Origin: Novosphingobium guangzhouense
Lineage (GTDB): Bacteria; Pseudomonadota; Alphaproteobacteria; Sphingomonadales; Sphingomonadaceae
Length of the DNA stretch: 64,000 bases
NCBI RefSeq assembly: GCF_002896965.1
Contig: NZ_LYMM01000036.1
Coordinates: 1 to 64,000, forward strand
Reading direction: 5' to 3'
Position 1 is the first letter of the stretch. Every line of letters begins with the position of its first letter. Below the pieces are notes generated by a model that ran no database searches, was not told where the DNA came from, and was given only the letters and a program-made list of their open reading frames with translations. The position numbers were made by a program, and so were the translations under genes. Shown one piece after another: positions 6,908 through 16,594 of the stretch.

Positions 6908-9697
6908 ATGGCTCGTGCATTCGGGCGCCATGTAATCAGCGGCGCACTCATTTCAGCTTCGACCTTCTGCCTTGCGACGGCCACGGCTCACGCGCAGGAC
7001 GCGCCGGTCGCCGCTCCTCAGGACGAAGTTGCGCCCTCCCCCGAAGAAAACGCCGACATCATCGTCACCGGATTCAGGGAATCGATCCGCAGCGCCCTGT
7101 CGCTGAAGAGGCAGAGCGTATCCGCCGTCGATGCCATCGTCGCTCAGGACATCGCCAACTTCCCTGACCAGAACCTCGCGGAATCGCTCCAACGCATTCC
7201 CGGCGTGGCCATCTCGCGCAGCAATGGTGAAGGCAGCTCGATCACCGTGCGCGGTCTGGGCCCTGACTTCACCCGCGTTCGCCTGAACGGCATGGAGACC
7301 GTGGCCACCACGCCCGACAACACCGGGCGCGGCTTCAACTTCAACGTCTTCGCGTCGGACCTGTTCAATTCGATCGTCGTGCACAAGACTGCCGAAGCAA
7401 GCCTGGACGAAGGATCGCTGGGTGCGGTCGTCGATCTGAACACCGGAAACCCGCTGTCCAACAAGGCGGGCCTGACGGTAGCAGGCTCGGCCAAGGTTCA
7501 GTACAACGACCTTAACGACAACGTCGGACCACGAATTTCCGGCCTTGTTGCATGGCGTGACCCGGACGGTCGCTGGGCTGCGTCGATCTCTGCCGCTTAC
7601 GCGAAATATACGACAACGCGCGCGGGCATGCATACGGTTGGCTGGCAGCAGGCGCGCTTCAATTCGGTAGAGGGCGTTCCTTGCTACACGACACCCGGCA
7701 CCGGCGGCAGCTATGTGTCCAGTCCGGGCTGTGACGCTGCCGCGCTGTCCTACCACCCGCGTATTCCGCGTTATGGTGCGATCAAGCTGGGCGTGGAGCG
7801 TCTGGGCGTGACCAGCGCCCTGCAGTTCGCCCCGACCGACCGCACCAAGATCAGCATCGACGGCCTCTACGCCAAGTATAACCAGGACTACAGTGAGCAG
7901 TGGGGGCAGGTGCTGCTGCGCAGCGAAGAGCGCAAGATCGACCTGATCGACTACATGATCGACCCCGAAACCAACACGATGACTTCAGCCACGCTGGGCA
8001 ACGTGCAGCAGCGTGTGGAGCACCGGCAGGACCAGTCTTCCACGGAGTTCTACCAGATCGGGGCGAAGCTGGAGCAGGAAATCACCGACCGCTTCAAGGC
8101 GACGCTGTTCGGCGGGCTCTCGAAATCCACCGGCAAGGCTCCGCACCAGACGACGGTGATCATTGATCGCAAGACCCGCGGCAACTACACTTACGACTTC
8201 ACCGACCTCAAATCGCCTTCGCTGGTGATCGCGGACCATTCGACAAATCCGGAAGATTACGTCGTCACTGAAATTCGCGACGACGAACAGTACACCACCA
8301 ACACATTCCGCACGGTGAAGCTTGATACCGAGTGGAAACTGACTGACGACGTGACCTTGCTGGTCGGCGGCGCCCTGCGGCGCTTCGGCTTTTCCGGCAC
8401 GCAGGGCGGACGTTCAAGCACGTACTGCGCGGCCTATGGCTGTGCACCGGGCCAGACCGGCTATCAACTGACGGATTCGCTGGCCTATGTCTGGGACCTG
8501 CCCCGATCCGGCGCCACCGGCAACACGTCATCCTTCGTGATGCCCGACGTAGGCGCCGTCGTCGACGAACTGAATTTCTATGACCGTCCCATCGTCCCCA
8601 ACGCAAACGCCGATCGCGGTGTGGTGGAAAAGACCACGACCGGGTACTTCCAGTTCAATGTCGAAAGCGAACTGTTCGGCCTGCGCTATGCGGCCAACGC
8701 CGGGATGCGTTACGTCCGCACCCAGCAGCATTCGCGCGGTATCAATGCCGGCCAGCCGGTGTCCGTTTCCCGTTCCTATGACGATTTCCTGCCTTCGTTC
8801 AACGTCGCCCTGTTCCCGACCGAAAGCCTCGTGCTGCGCGGTGCGATCGCGAAGGTCATGAAGCGCCCCTCGCTGGGCGACCTGACGCCGGGCGGCAGCC
8901 TCGACGACTTCGATTATCGCGTGAACTTCGGCAACCCAAACCTCGACCCGACCCGCGCCACGACTTTCGACATTGCCGCGGAATGGTACTTTGCACCGGG
9001 CGCGCTCGTCTCGGTGGGGCTGTTCGCCAAGAAGGTGACGAGCTTCCCGATCGGAGAAACCCGCATCGGCACTTACGCATCAACCGGGTTGCCGACGTCT
9101 CTGATCCGCCCCAACTCCCCGGCCGGTACCGATCTGGAAGGGCGCCCCTGGTCTATCAGCCAGCCCGTCAACGGACCGGGCGGCACCTTGCGCGGCGTGG
9201 AACTGGGGCTGCAACTGCCGTTCACGTTCCTGCCCGGACCGCTTTCGAAGACCGGCTTCGTCGGCAATGCGACATACCTCGATTCCGATTTCACCTACAG
9301 CGTGTTCAGCCCTGCCACGGACCCCAATGCGGCAAGCTTCCCTGCCCTTGTCCCCGGCACCGTGGATACGTCGTTCCTCGGGTCTTCCAAGTGGTCCTAT
9401 AACGCCACGCTCTATTACGAAGACAGCAAGTTCAGCCTGCGCGGATCTCTGGCGTATCGCGGACCGTACAACGAAGGCACGGGGGTCTATGGCAACATAC
9501 TATCGGGCCGCGACAGCACGCTGAACCTGGACATGTCGGCGCAATACCAGGTGACGCCCGCCCTTGCGGTGACGCTGGAGGGTCTCAACCTGACCGATCA
9601 GGCGGACGATGCCTACGTGAATGAAAGCAATGGCCTGCCCGAACGCTACCAGACCACCGGCCGCATCCTGATGGCCGGGGTGCGCGTAGGCTTCTGA
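6908..9697 (+). CDS. TonB-dependent outer-membrane receptor (glycan-type)
   Basis: A 929-residue receptor with signal peptide (cleavage near AHAQDAP), then a TonB-box-like ADIIVTGF, a plug domain (FPDQNLAESLQRIPGVAISR; ITVRGLGPDFTRVRLNGME) and a 22-strand barrel ending in the usual terminal aromatic (VRVGF). The sequence style matches the Xanthomonas/Caulobacter-type carbohydrate receptors. It should import an oligosaccharide across the outer membrane using TonB energy. The start is set by AGGAG at 6892-6896; the in-frame ATG at 6884 precedes the ribosome site. The GH115 gene begins 49 bp downstream, so the two probably form an operon. Confidence 0.93.
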   Translation: MARAFGRHVISGALISASTFCLATATAHAQDAPVAAPQDEVAPSPEENADIIVTGFRESIRSALSLKRQSVSAVDAIVAQDIANFPDQNLAESLQRIPGVAISRSNGEGSSITVRGLGPDFTRVRLNGMETVATTPDNTGRGFNFNVFASDLFNSIVVHKTAEASLDEGSLGAVVDLNTGNPLSNKAGLTVAGSAKVQYNDLNDNVGPRISGLVAWRDPDGRWAASISAAYAKYTTTRAGMHTVGWQQARFNSVEGVPCYTTPGTGGSYVSSPGCDAAALSYHPRIPRYGAIKLGVERLGVTSALQFAPTDRTKISIDGLYAKYNQDYSEQWGQVLLRSEERKIDLIDYMIDPETNTMTSATLGNVQQRVEHRQDQSSTEFYQIGAKLEQEITDRFKATLFGGLSKSTGKAPHQTTVIIDRKTRGNYTYDFTDLKSPSLVIADHSTNPEDYVVTEIRDDEQYTTNTFRTVKLDTEWKLTDDVTLLVGGALRRFGFSGTQGGRSSTYCAAYGCAPGQTGYQLTDSLAYVWDLPRSGATGNTSSFVMPDVGAVVDELNFYDRPIVPNANADRGVVEKTTTGYFQFNVESELFGLRYAANAGMRYVRTQQHSRGINAGQPVSVSRSYDDFLPSFNVALFPTESLVLRGAIAKVMKRPSLGDLTPGGSLDDFDYRVNFGNPNLDPTRATTFDIAAEWYFAPGALVSVGLFAKKVTSFPIGETRIGTYASTGLPTSLIRPNSPAGTDLEGRPWSISQPVNGPGGTLRGVELGLQLPFTFLPGPLSKTGFVGNATYLDSDFTYSVFSPATDPNAASFPALVPGTVDTSFLGSSKWSYNATLYYEDSKFSLRGSLAYRGPYNEGTGVYGNILSGRDSTLNLDMSAQYQVTPALAVTLEGLNLTDQADDAYVNESNGLPERYQTTGRILMAGVRVGF

Positions 9698-9746
9698 CGC
9701 TCGAAGGCCGGACCGGCGCAAGCAAGTGATATTAGGGGAAGATTTG

Positions 9747-12671
9747 ATGAAGGCGCACGCAACATTGGGCGGGTATCTGATCGGGGTGTCCTTGATCGGC
9801 CTCGGTGTGGGCCTGCCCGCCCTCGTCGCACCCGTTGCGCAGGCGCGGACGGCTGCCGGGTTCCCGCTGGTAGCGGCAGGGCGAACGCCGACGATCTATG
9901 TCGACGGCAACGACGCCGCCGTCGTTACCATCGCCGCGAAAGCCTTCGCGAAAGACGTGGAGGCTGTCAGCGGGGTTCTTCCGGGGGTCCGTACAACCAC
10001 GCCCGCCGGTGATGTTGCCATTATCGCGGGCACGCTTGGCCAGTCGGCCGTCATCGATCAACTGGTGGCACAGGGGAAGCTCTCCGCCACTGCCCTCCGG
10101 CAACAGCCCGAAGGATATGTGATCGCAGATATCAAAGGGGGAATTTCCGGCGTTGGCCGCGCGCTGGTGGTTGTCGGAGCGGATCGGCGCGGCACCGCTT
10201 ATGGCATCTTCGAACTCTCACGCATGATCGGGGTATCACCCTGGACATGGTGGGCAGACCTCAAGCCGGCGCATCAGGATACGATCACGCTGCCCATAGA
10301 CCGGATCGAACACAAGTCTCCTTCCGTGAAGTATCGCGGATTCTTCATCAACGACGAAGACTGGTCGATCCGGCCATGGGCTGAAGAGCACGACCCGACC
10401 GGAACGATCGGCCCCGACACTTACGCCCGCGTCTGCGAGCTTCTGCTGCGTCTTCGCGGCAACCTGCTGTGGCCGGCGATGCACAAGGTTACGGTGGCGT
10501 TCAACCTCGACGCGCGCAACGCAAAGGTCGCGGACGACTATGCGATCGTCATGGGTGCCAGTCACGCGGAACCGATGCTTCGCAACAACGTGGGAGAATG
10601 GAACCACACACAGCGGGGCGAATACAATTATGACACCAACGGGCCTGCCGTGCTGGAATACTGGCGCGAACGGGTAAAAGCCAACGGGAATTACGAAAAC
10701 CTCTATACCATCGGCATGCGCGGCCTGCATGACAGCGCGATCGTTGCCGGTCATGAAGCGGACGGCGTGGCGCTGCTGGAGAAGGTGGTCGCCGACCAGC
10801 GGCAGCTTTTCCGCAACGAACTGAACCGCGATCCCGCCACCGTGCCGCAGGTCTTCGTGCCCTACAAGGAAGTGCTGGACGTTTACCGCAAGGGCATGAA
10901 AGTGCCGCAGGATGCCATTCTGGGCTGGGTGGACGACAATCACGGCTATATCCGGCAACTGTCCACCGACGCCGAGCAGAAGCGCGCCGGTGGCGGGGGC
11001 GTCTATTATCACATCTCCTACTGGGGCAAGCCCAACGACTACCTCTGGCTGGACAGCACGCCCCCCGCGCTGATCGGCGAAGAAATGCGCAAGGCCTATG
11101 CCACGAATGCGCGCGCGATGTGGATGCTCAACGTGGGTGACATCAAGCCCGGCGAAAAGGGCACCGAATACTTTCTGGATCTTGCCTACGATTTCGACGG
11201 CACCAGCAAGCTGACCCAACACGACTGGCTCAGGCAATGGGCCACGCGGACATTCGGCAAGGAACAGGCCGATGCGGTGGCCACGCTGCTCGGCGAATAT
11301 TATCGTCTGAGCTACGCGCGAAAGCCCGAGCACATGGGATACAACGACGAGGAACTCGGCATAGAGGGCACCGACATGTCACCGGTTGCCTACGGAGACG
11401 AGGCGGAGCGCCGGATGCGCGGCTATCTCGCGCTTGATGCGCAGGCATCCCGCATTGCCGACGCCCTGCCCGAGAACCTGCGCGACGGATTTTTCCAGCT
11501 GGTGCAATATCCAATCCACGGCGCAGCAAAAATGAACGAGAAGATCCTGCGCGCGGACCGCAGTTTCCTCTACGCTTGGCAGGGACGCGCCAGCGCGAAC
11601 CTGCAGGCGGACGCAGCCATCGCGGCCTTCCGCGACGTCAAGGCCGCCACGGCCACCTACAACGCGATCGGCGACGGGAAGTGGACCCGTTTCATGGACG
11701 ACGCCCCGCGCTATCAATCGGTCTTCAGCGCTCCGCCCGTCGGCAGGGTGCAGCCTGCCGAAGCTTCGGGGCTTGGCGTCGCCGTTGAAGGCTCAGTCGA
11801 TGCGCTGGTGTCCTCACCCGCGACCCCGCAAGCCGATTACGGGCTCCGCATGAAGCCCTGGCGCAACGACAACGCGCCGCGCGACCGACTGCCCACTTTC
11901 GTGCGCGCGACTGACCAGCGCCATTTCATCGACGTGTTCTCAACCGGCGCGCAGGCACTGGATTTCACCGTCACAGCGTCGGAGCCCTGGATCCGCGTCG
12001 ATCGCTCCGACGTGCGCCCCGGCGGCGACGTGAGGCTGTGGATCTCGATAGACTGGGGCCGCCTGGGTGGACAACGTGCCGAAGGCAACGTCACTGTGGC
12101 GGGAATGGGATCGCAACAGATGGTATCCCTGACCGCCGATCCCATGACGGCGCGCGCCGGTACTCTGGTGGAGGACAACGCGATCGTGGCGATCGAGCCT
12201 CATCACTATTCCAAGCTATACAACCGTGGTGGCAGCGGGTGGCGTCATGTCCCCGGACTGGGCCGCAGCGGCCATGCTCTTGAAAGCGGGGCCGGAACCG
12301 CCAGCAGCAATGACGCCGCCTCTGCCCCTTATGCGGAATATCGCTTCATCACGCAGGGCAGCGGCGCAGCGCGGCTGCGTCTGGGCTTCGTGCCTACGTT
12401 CCCGCTGAACGGCGAACACAAGCTTCGCTATGCCGTGTCGATCGATGGTGCGCCCGCAAAGGTGGTGGACATCGAAGCCAACAAGGACTGGGACGACGCC
12501 GTCCAGCGGGCAACCACGGTGACGACGACCGAGTGGCAGCTGGACAAGCCGGGTGCACACAGCCTGCGCATCTTTGCGATGGACCCTGGCCTCGTGATGG
12601 ATTCCATCGTGCTCGATCTGGGTGGGCTGCGCAAATCCTACATGGCCCCGCCGGAAACCATCGCCCGCTGA
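9747..12671 (+). CDS. Glycoside hydrolase family 115 (alpha-glucuronidase), exported
   Basis: A 974-residue protein with signal peptide (ending near VAQARTAAG). The GH115 core is clear: an N-terminal alpha/beta domain (GTAYGIFELSRMIGVSPWTWWAD), the catalytic barrel (KYRGFFINDEDWS, LRGNLLWPAMHK, ILGWVDDNHGYIRQ), a helical domain, and a C-terminal beta-sandwich. GH115 enzymes remove glucuronic or 4-O-methyl-glucuronic acid from xylan or arabinogalactan. AGGGGAAG precedes the start. It sits between the TonB receptor and the GH2 enzyme, suggesting sequential trimming of a glucuronylated chain. The released uronate could feed the pathway to which the KDG kinase belongs. Confidence 0.92.
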   Translation: MKAHATLGGYLIGVSLIGLGVGLPALVAPVAQARTAAGFPLVAAGRTPTIYVDGNDAAVVTIAAKAFAKDVEAVSGVLPGVRTTTPAGDVAIIAGTLGQSAVIDQLVAQGKLSATALRQQPEGYVIADIKGGISGVGRALVVVGADRRGTAYGIFELSRMIGVSPWTWWADLKPAHQDTITLPIDRIEHKSPSVKYRGFFINDEDWSIRPWAEEHDPTGTIGPDTYARVCELLLRLRGNLLWPAMHKVTVAFNLDARNAKVADDYAIVMGASHAEPMLRNNVGEWNHTQRGEYNYDTNGPAVLEYWRERVKANGNYENLYTIGMRGLHDSAIVAGHEADGVALLEKVVADQRQLFRNELNRDPATVPQVFVPYKEVLDVYRKGMKVPQDAILGWVDDNHGYIRQLSTDAEQKRAGGGGVYYHISYWGKPNDYLWLDSTPPALIGEEMRKAYATNARAMWMLNVGDIKPGEKGTEYFLDLAYDFDGTSKLTQHDWLRQWATRTFGKEQADAVATLLGEYYRLSYARKPEHMGYNDEELGIEGTDMSPVAYGDEAERRMRGYLALDAQASRIADALPENLRDGFFQLVQYPIHGAAKMNEKILRADRSFLYAWQGRASANLQADAAIAAFRDVKAATATYNAIGDGKWTRFMDDAPRYQSVFSAPPVGRVQPAEASGLGVAVEGSVDALVSSPATPQADYGLRMKPWRNDNAPRDRLPTFVRATDQRHFIDVFSTGAQALDFTVTASEPWIRVDRSDVRPGGDVRLWISIDWGRLGGQRAEGNVTVAGMGSQQMVSLTADPMTARAGTLVEDNAIVAIEPHHYSKLYNRGGSGWRHVPGLGRSGHALESGAGTASSNDAASAPYAEYRFITQGSGAARLRLGFVPTFPLNGEHKLRYAVSIDGAPAKVVDIEANKDWDDAVQRATTVTTTEWQLDKPGAHSLRIFAMDPGLVMDSIVLDLGGLRKSYMAPPETIAR

Positions 12672-12726
12672 TCCGTCCGCCGAGTTTCCCCTTTCCCATC
12701 AATCCGCATCCAGAAGGAAAAACCAC

Positions 12727-14697
12727 GTGCGCAATCTCAGGCTTGTCGCCTCACTCCTGCTACTCTCCGGGACTTGTGCAATGCCCGCGATCGGCCAGAC
12801 GATCCAGGGCGACCTCGATCAGAACGGGCCGGTGGTCTACCCGACTGAGCTTACCACCAGCTGGGGCCGATCGGTTACCGCGCAAAACGCATGGCGCAGC
12901 TATCCGCGCCCGCAGATGGTGCGTGCACAATGGCAGAATCTCAACGGAGAGTGGGATTATGCCATCGCCAGCGATGCGGCGGGCAAGCCTTCGGCCATGG
13001 ACGGCAAGATCCTTGTTCCCTTCGCCGTGGAATCCAAGCTTTCGGGCGTCCGCAAGGCGCTGCTGCCGGAAGACAGGCTGTGGTACAAGCGCAATTTTGC
13101 GATCCCTTCGGGCTGGAACGGGCAGAACGTTCTGCTTCACTTCGGCGCTGTCGACCATGAGGCCGACGTATGGGTGAACGGTGCGCTGGTCGGTTCGCAC
13201 AAGGGTGGTTTCACCCCGTTCGCATTCGACGTGACGCGCTATCTGAAAGCGGGAGACAACACGCTGGAAGTGCGCGTTGCCGATCCCACGTCGACCGGCA
13301 GCCAACCCCGCGGCAAGCAATCGCTGACGCCCCACGGGATCTGGTACACGCCCGTCAGCGGGATCTGGCAGACCGTATGGCTTGAGCCGGTGCCCCGCCT
13401 CCATATCGCGGAAGTCCGCGCCGTTCCCGACATCGATCAGGGGCGCCTCGACGTCGAAGTGGCGATGAGCGGGGAAACGCAGGACAGCGACGCCATCCGC
13501 CTTACCGCAAGGGCAGGCAAGACGGTGATCGCATCCACCGTCGTGCGCGCGGGGCGCCACGCGGTTCTGGACATCCCCAACGCGCATCTGTGGTCGCCGG
13601 ATGACCCTTACCTCTACGATCTTACCGCCGAACTGATCACGGTGCAGCCGCCATTGGGCGGGGACGGAAAGGAGCCGAAAGCCGCGCGCCGCAAGATCCG
13701 TTTCACCGCGCAGGAAGAACAGGCCTATGCCGCACTGCCACCGGCCGGTGCGGCCCGCGATACGGTCCAGTCCTATTTCGCCATGCGCAAGATATCGATC
13801 GGCAAGGGGCGCGTCGAAGGGCAGCCGGTCATGCTGCTCAACAACAAGCCGCTGTTCCAGAACGGCGTTCTTGATCAGGGCTGGTGGCCCGATGGCCTGC
13901 TGACGCCGCCTTCCGAAGAGGCGATGCGCAGCGATATCGTCTGGCTCAAGAAGGCCGGGTTCAACATGCTGCGCAAGCACATCAAGGTAGAGCCCGCGCA
14001 GTATTACGCCGATGCTGACCGCCTGGGCATACTGGTGTGGCAAGACATGCCCACGGCAGGGCTGGAAGGCCAGTTCGTTGTCGGCGCCAGCCAGTCTCAG
14101 GCGATCTTCACCAGCGAGGCGATGGCGCAGCAGCAGCTGGAACTTTCCCGCATGATCGGGCACTTGCGCGCCTTCCCGTCGATCGTGACGTGGGTGGTAG
14201 ATAACGAAGGCTGGGGCCAGTACGATAGCCGAACGCTGGCCGGCTTCGTCAAGAGCATGGATTCCAGCAGGCTGGTGAACGCCGACAGCGGCTGGCTGGA
14301 CGTTGCTGCCGGCGCCTCGGACCTGCTTGATATCCACACTTACGAGGAAGTCCCCAATGCCCCCAGCCGGGATTCCGCCCGCGCGGTGGTCATCGGCGAA
14401 TACGGCGGCATCGGCCTGCCGATGCGCAAGCACTTGTGGCGCCCCGGCGAGCGCAACTGGGGCTACCAGTCCGCCACCGATGCCGCCGACTACCTCGCCC
14501 GGTACAAGCTCAAGTTCAACGAGATCGTCAGGCAGGCACGGGAACGCGGTCTCAGCGCCGCCGTCTATACGCAGACGACCGACGTGGAGGATGAGATCAA
14601 CGGGCTGCTAACTTACGATCGCGCCGCATCCAAGGTGCCGCCGGAGGATCTGGCCAGGCTGGCTGCGCCGCTCTATTCCAAGGATACGCAGCCCTGA
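12727..14697 (+). CDS. Glycoside hydrolase family 2 enzyme, exported
   Basis: A 656-residue secreted hydrolase. A GTG start with AGAAGGAAA upstream gives a signal peptide (LRLVASLLLLSGTCAMPAIG). Domains: sugar-binding jelly roll (about 60-210, with VDHEADVWVNG), an immunoglobulin-like domain, then the TIM barrel. Likely acid/base is Glu494 in WVVDNEGWGQ and the nucleophile Glu558 in VVIGEYGGIG. The family includes beta-galactosidases, beta-glucuronidases and beta-mannosidases; this sequence does not settle which. It lies 55 bp after the GH115 gene, presumably in the same operon, so a beta-linked backbone or side-chain residue exposed by the GH115 enzyme is a reasonable substrate. Confidence 0.88.
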   Translation: MRNLRLVASLLLLSGTCAMPAIGQTIQGDLDQNGPVVYPTELTTSWGRSVTAQNAWRSYPRPQMVRAQWQNLNGEWDYAIASDAAGKPSAMDGKILVPFAVESKLSGVRKALLPEDRLWYKRNFAIPSGWNGQNVLLHFGAVDHEADVWVNGALVGSHKGGFTPFAFDVTRYLKAGDNTLEVRVADPTSTGSQPRGKQSLTPHGIWYTPVSGIWQTVWLEPVPRLHIAEVRAVPDIDQGRLDVEVAMSGETQDSDAIRLTARAGKTVIASTVVRAGRHAVLDIPNAHLWSPDDPYLYDLTAELITVQPPLGGDGKEPKAARRKIRFTAQEEQAYAALPPAGAARDTVQSYFAMRKISIGKGRVEGQPVMLLNNKPLFQNGVLDQGWWPDGLLTPPSEEAMRSDIVWLKKAGFNMLRKHIKVEPAQYYADADRLGILVWQDMPTAGLEGQFVVGASQSQAIFTSEAMAQQQLELSRMIGHLRAFPSIVTWVVDNEGWGQYDSRTLAGFVKSMDSSRLVNADSGWLDVAAGASDLLDIHTYEEVPNAPSRDSARAVVIGEYGGIGLPMRKHLWRPGERNWGYQSATDAADYLARYKLKFNEIVRQARERGLSAAVYTQTTDVEDEINGLLTYDRAASKVPPEDLARLAAPLYSKDTQP

Positions 14698-14740
14698 GCT
14701 TGCGCTGCATCGCAGTACAAGACGTCGACGGGCAGATAAC

Positions 14741-14769
14741 AGGCCGCCTCTTCGGGATAGAGGCGGCCT
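14741..14769. terminator. Bidirectional terminator hairpin between GH2 and Slam-like genes
   Basis: A perfect 11-bp stem (AGGCCGCCTCT at 14741-14751 and its complement at 14759-14769) with a 7-nt loop lies between two convergent genes. Confidence 0.65.
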
Positions 14770-14778
14770 TCGGCCCGA

Positions 14779-16143
14779 TCAGAATGCCGAACTGACCCCG
14801 ATCTCGGCAGATACGCGCCGGTAGTCGTAAATCTCGATCGAGGAGCGGTTGCGCTCCCACTTGACCCGCACCAACGGCGCGAAAGCGCCGACATGCAGCG
14901 CGCGCAGCGTGGCGGCCAGACTGGCGTTGAAGCGATCTTCGATGCGACGGCGCGGGTAGAGGAACAGCCGCTCATCCGCTTCAAGGTGGCTGTAACCCAG
15001 CGTGCCGACGAACGTGGTGCGGCCTACTTCGCGAAACGCGTAGGCACTCAGCCCCCCGCTGGCGAAGGAGTAGCCCGGATCACGCGCCTTCTCGCGAAAG
15101 GCAAATGTGCTGATGCCTCCGCCCAGTCTGGCGCTAAAAGCGCGGTCAAGCGTGGCGCTGAGGGTGAAATCGTCCGCCGTCTGCATGGCGTTGCGGCGGT
15201 TGTCCTGATGCTGGATCGAACCGTCGAGCCGCAACTGCCCCCGCTTGCCCACCGGATGCTGCAAGGTCGCAGTGCCTCCGTAGCCCTTGGTATAAATAGC
15301 CTTGCCGTACCAGCGCCAGGTAGGGCCGGCCGACAGGGTGATCCGATCCGCGCCGGATACATATTGCGGACCAGCCTGCAGGCTTGCGGAAATATCGTTG
15401 AAGGCCGCATCGCGATAGAAGGTTCCCCCCGTCGACAGGCGCACGATCAGGTCGGTGCCGGGGTCCAGCCCTTCGCGCCAGTACGCCTGTCCGCGCAAGT
15501 CCAGCCCCAGCCCCGACTTTGCCCTGGCGTCCTCATCCAGCGTGAAATCGCCGATCACCGTGCCCAGCGTATCCGAACGGGTGGCACGGTTGATGTTGCT
15601 GTCCGGAGCCAGCGCGACTTCGATAGATCCGCCAAACGCCTTGCGGGCATTGAGCGCGTTGGCATAGAAGCGGACCAGACGTTCCACTTGCGGCGGCAGC
15701 CCAGCCGCCTGTGCAGCACGCAATTCCCGCTCTGCCGCCCGCATGTTCCCGCTCATTGCCAGCACCCGTGCCAGTTCCAGCCGCACGGAGGCCACGCCGG
15801 GCTTTTCATCCAGGATGCGGCGGAATTCCAACGCGGCGTCGGTATAGCGATGGAGGTCATCGGCCAGCATCTGACCAAGCCGAAAGCGCGCCTCCGTCCG
15901 CAGTTCGGGATCGGGATCGGACTGCAGCGCACGATAGGCAGCTTCGGCGGTCGCCCAATCACGATTGGCGCGCGCTTTATCCGCCAGCGCGAACACCTGA
16001 GCGGCGGACAGCGTCGTCTTCGCCGCGCTTGCCGACGGCGCGGGATACTGGCCCATATCCTGGCCCGTATCCTGGCCCGTATCCTGGCCATGCGCCGCCA
16101 CCGCCGTGCCCGCCAGCGCGACTGCGACAAATGCAGTCTTCAT
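14779..16143 (-). CDS. Slam-like outer-membrane protein (surface lipoprotein assembly modifier / DUF560 family)
   Basis: A 454-residue outer-membrane protein. The signal peptide (MKTAFVAVALAGTAVAAHG) is followed by a short GQDT repeat, a TPR-like helical domain (about 45-170; AEAAYRALQSDPDPELRTEARFRLGQ is split across two helices) and a C-terminal 14-strand-type barrel (about 180-454) ending in a terminal Phe (GVSSAF). This layout matches Slam proteins, which move lipoproteins such as TbpB to the cell surface. The start at 16143 gives the signal peptide; the longer upstream frame does not. The window also has a TbpB-like lipoprotein at 2536-4266, a plausible client. Assignment is by architecture rather than tested function. 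Confidence 0.75.
   Translation of the reverse strand: MKTAFVAVALAGTAVAAHGQDTGQDTGQDMGQYPAPSASAAKTTLSAAQVFALADKARANRDWATAEAAYRALQSDPDPELRTEARFRLGQMLADDLHRYTDAALEFRRILDEKPGVASVRLELARVLAMSGNMRAAERELRAAQAAGLPPQVERLVRFYANALNARKAFGGSIEVALAPDSNINRATRSDTLGTVIGDFTLDEDARAKSGLGLDLRGQAYWREGLDPGTDLIVRLSTGGTFYRDAAFNDISASLQAGPQYVSGADRITLSAGPTWRWYGKAIYTKGYGGTATLQHPVGKRGQLRLDGSIQHQDNRRNAMQTADDFTLSATLDRAFSARLGGGISTFAFREKARDPGYSFASGGLSAYAFREVGRTTFVGTLGYSHLEADERLFLYPRRRIEDRFNASLAATLRALHVGAFAPLVRVKWERNRSSIEIYDYRRVSAEIGVSSAF
16045..16092 (-). repeat. Four-copy 12-bp tandem repeat inside the Slam-like gene
   Basis: The unit ATCCTGGCCCGT (plus strand) is repeated at 16057 and 16069, with diverged copies at 16045 and 16081. 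It encodes GQDT/GQDM repeats just after the signal peptide cleavage site. Copy number could vary by slippage without breaking the frame. Confidence 0.8.
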
Positions 16144-16360
16144 AAACAGATCGCCCCCTTGGCCCGTCGCTAACGGGTTACTTTGTCCCTGTCCATCACC
16201 CCTGCCCGCCACAGCCTGTTTCCGGGAAAATCCCTAAAGAAGCGAAGCGGCAAAGCTGCGCGTTCGCACGCGCGCCTGCCATTCTTCAAACTGTCCACCA
16301 GTCGAACTGTTTTGTGGCGCTACGGTTGAACCCGTGACGGCGTTGTGACAGCTTGCCTTC

Positions 16361-16534
16361 ATGGCATTCGGATCGTTTTCGCCCTGCACGGTTCTGTTGA
16401 GCATCCTGGGAATTGCCACGGTGGCGATCAGCATGATACCGAATCTGGGCCTTACACCTTACGGCAAGATGCTTCTCAGGGTACTGGGTGTCGTTGCGAT
16501 CGGAATGGCACTGACATTCGCCGCTGCCGACTGA
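16361..16534 (+). CDS. Possible small membrane protein (57 residues)
   Basis: An ATG-started frame of 57 codons encodes two hydrophobic stretches (LLSILGIATVAISMIPNLG and VLGVVAIGMALTFAAA) separated by a short basic loop (TPYGKMLLR), like a small two-helix inner-membrane protein. There is no convincing ribosome site, and the frame is not linked to a neighbour. The membrane-like pattern is the only support; I do not recognise a family. Confidence 0.35.
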   Translation: MAFGSFSPCTVLLSILGIATVAISMIPNLGLTPYGKMLLRVLGVVAIGMALTFAAAD

Positions 16535-16594
16535 CACCGCCATCATGCGCCCGCCATTTCCCGGCGGATTATTAAATCTTCCCAATCTGCCGCT

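Noticed and set aside
12760..14433. 557-codon open frame antisense to the GH2 gene
   Set aside because: It lies wholly opposite a gene with intact GH2 catalytic residues and shows no recognisable domain. Long antisense frames are expected at this GC content.
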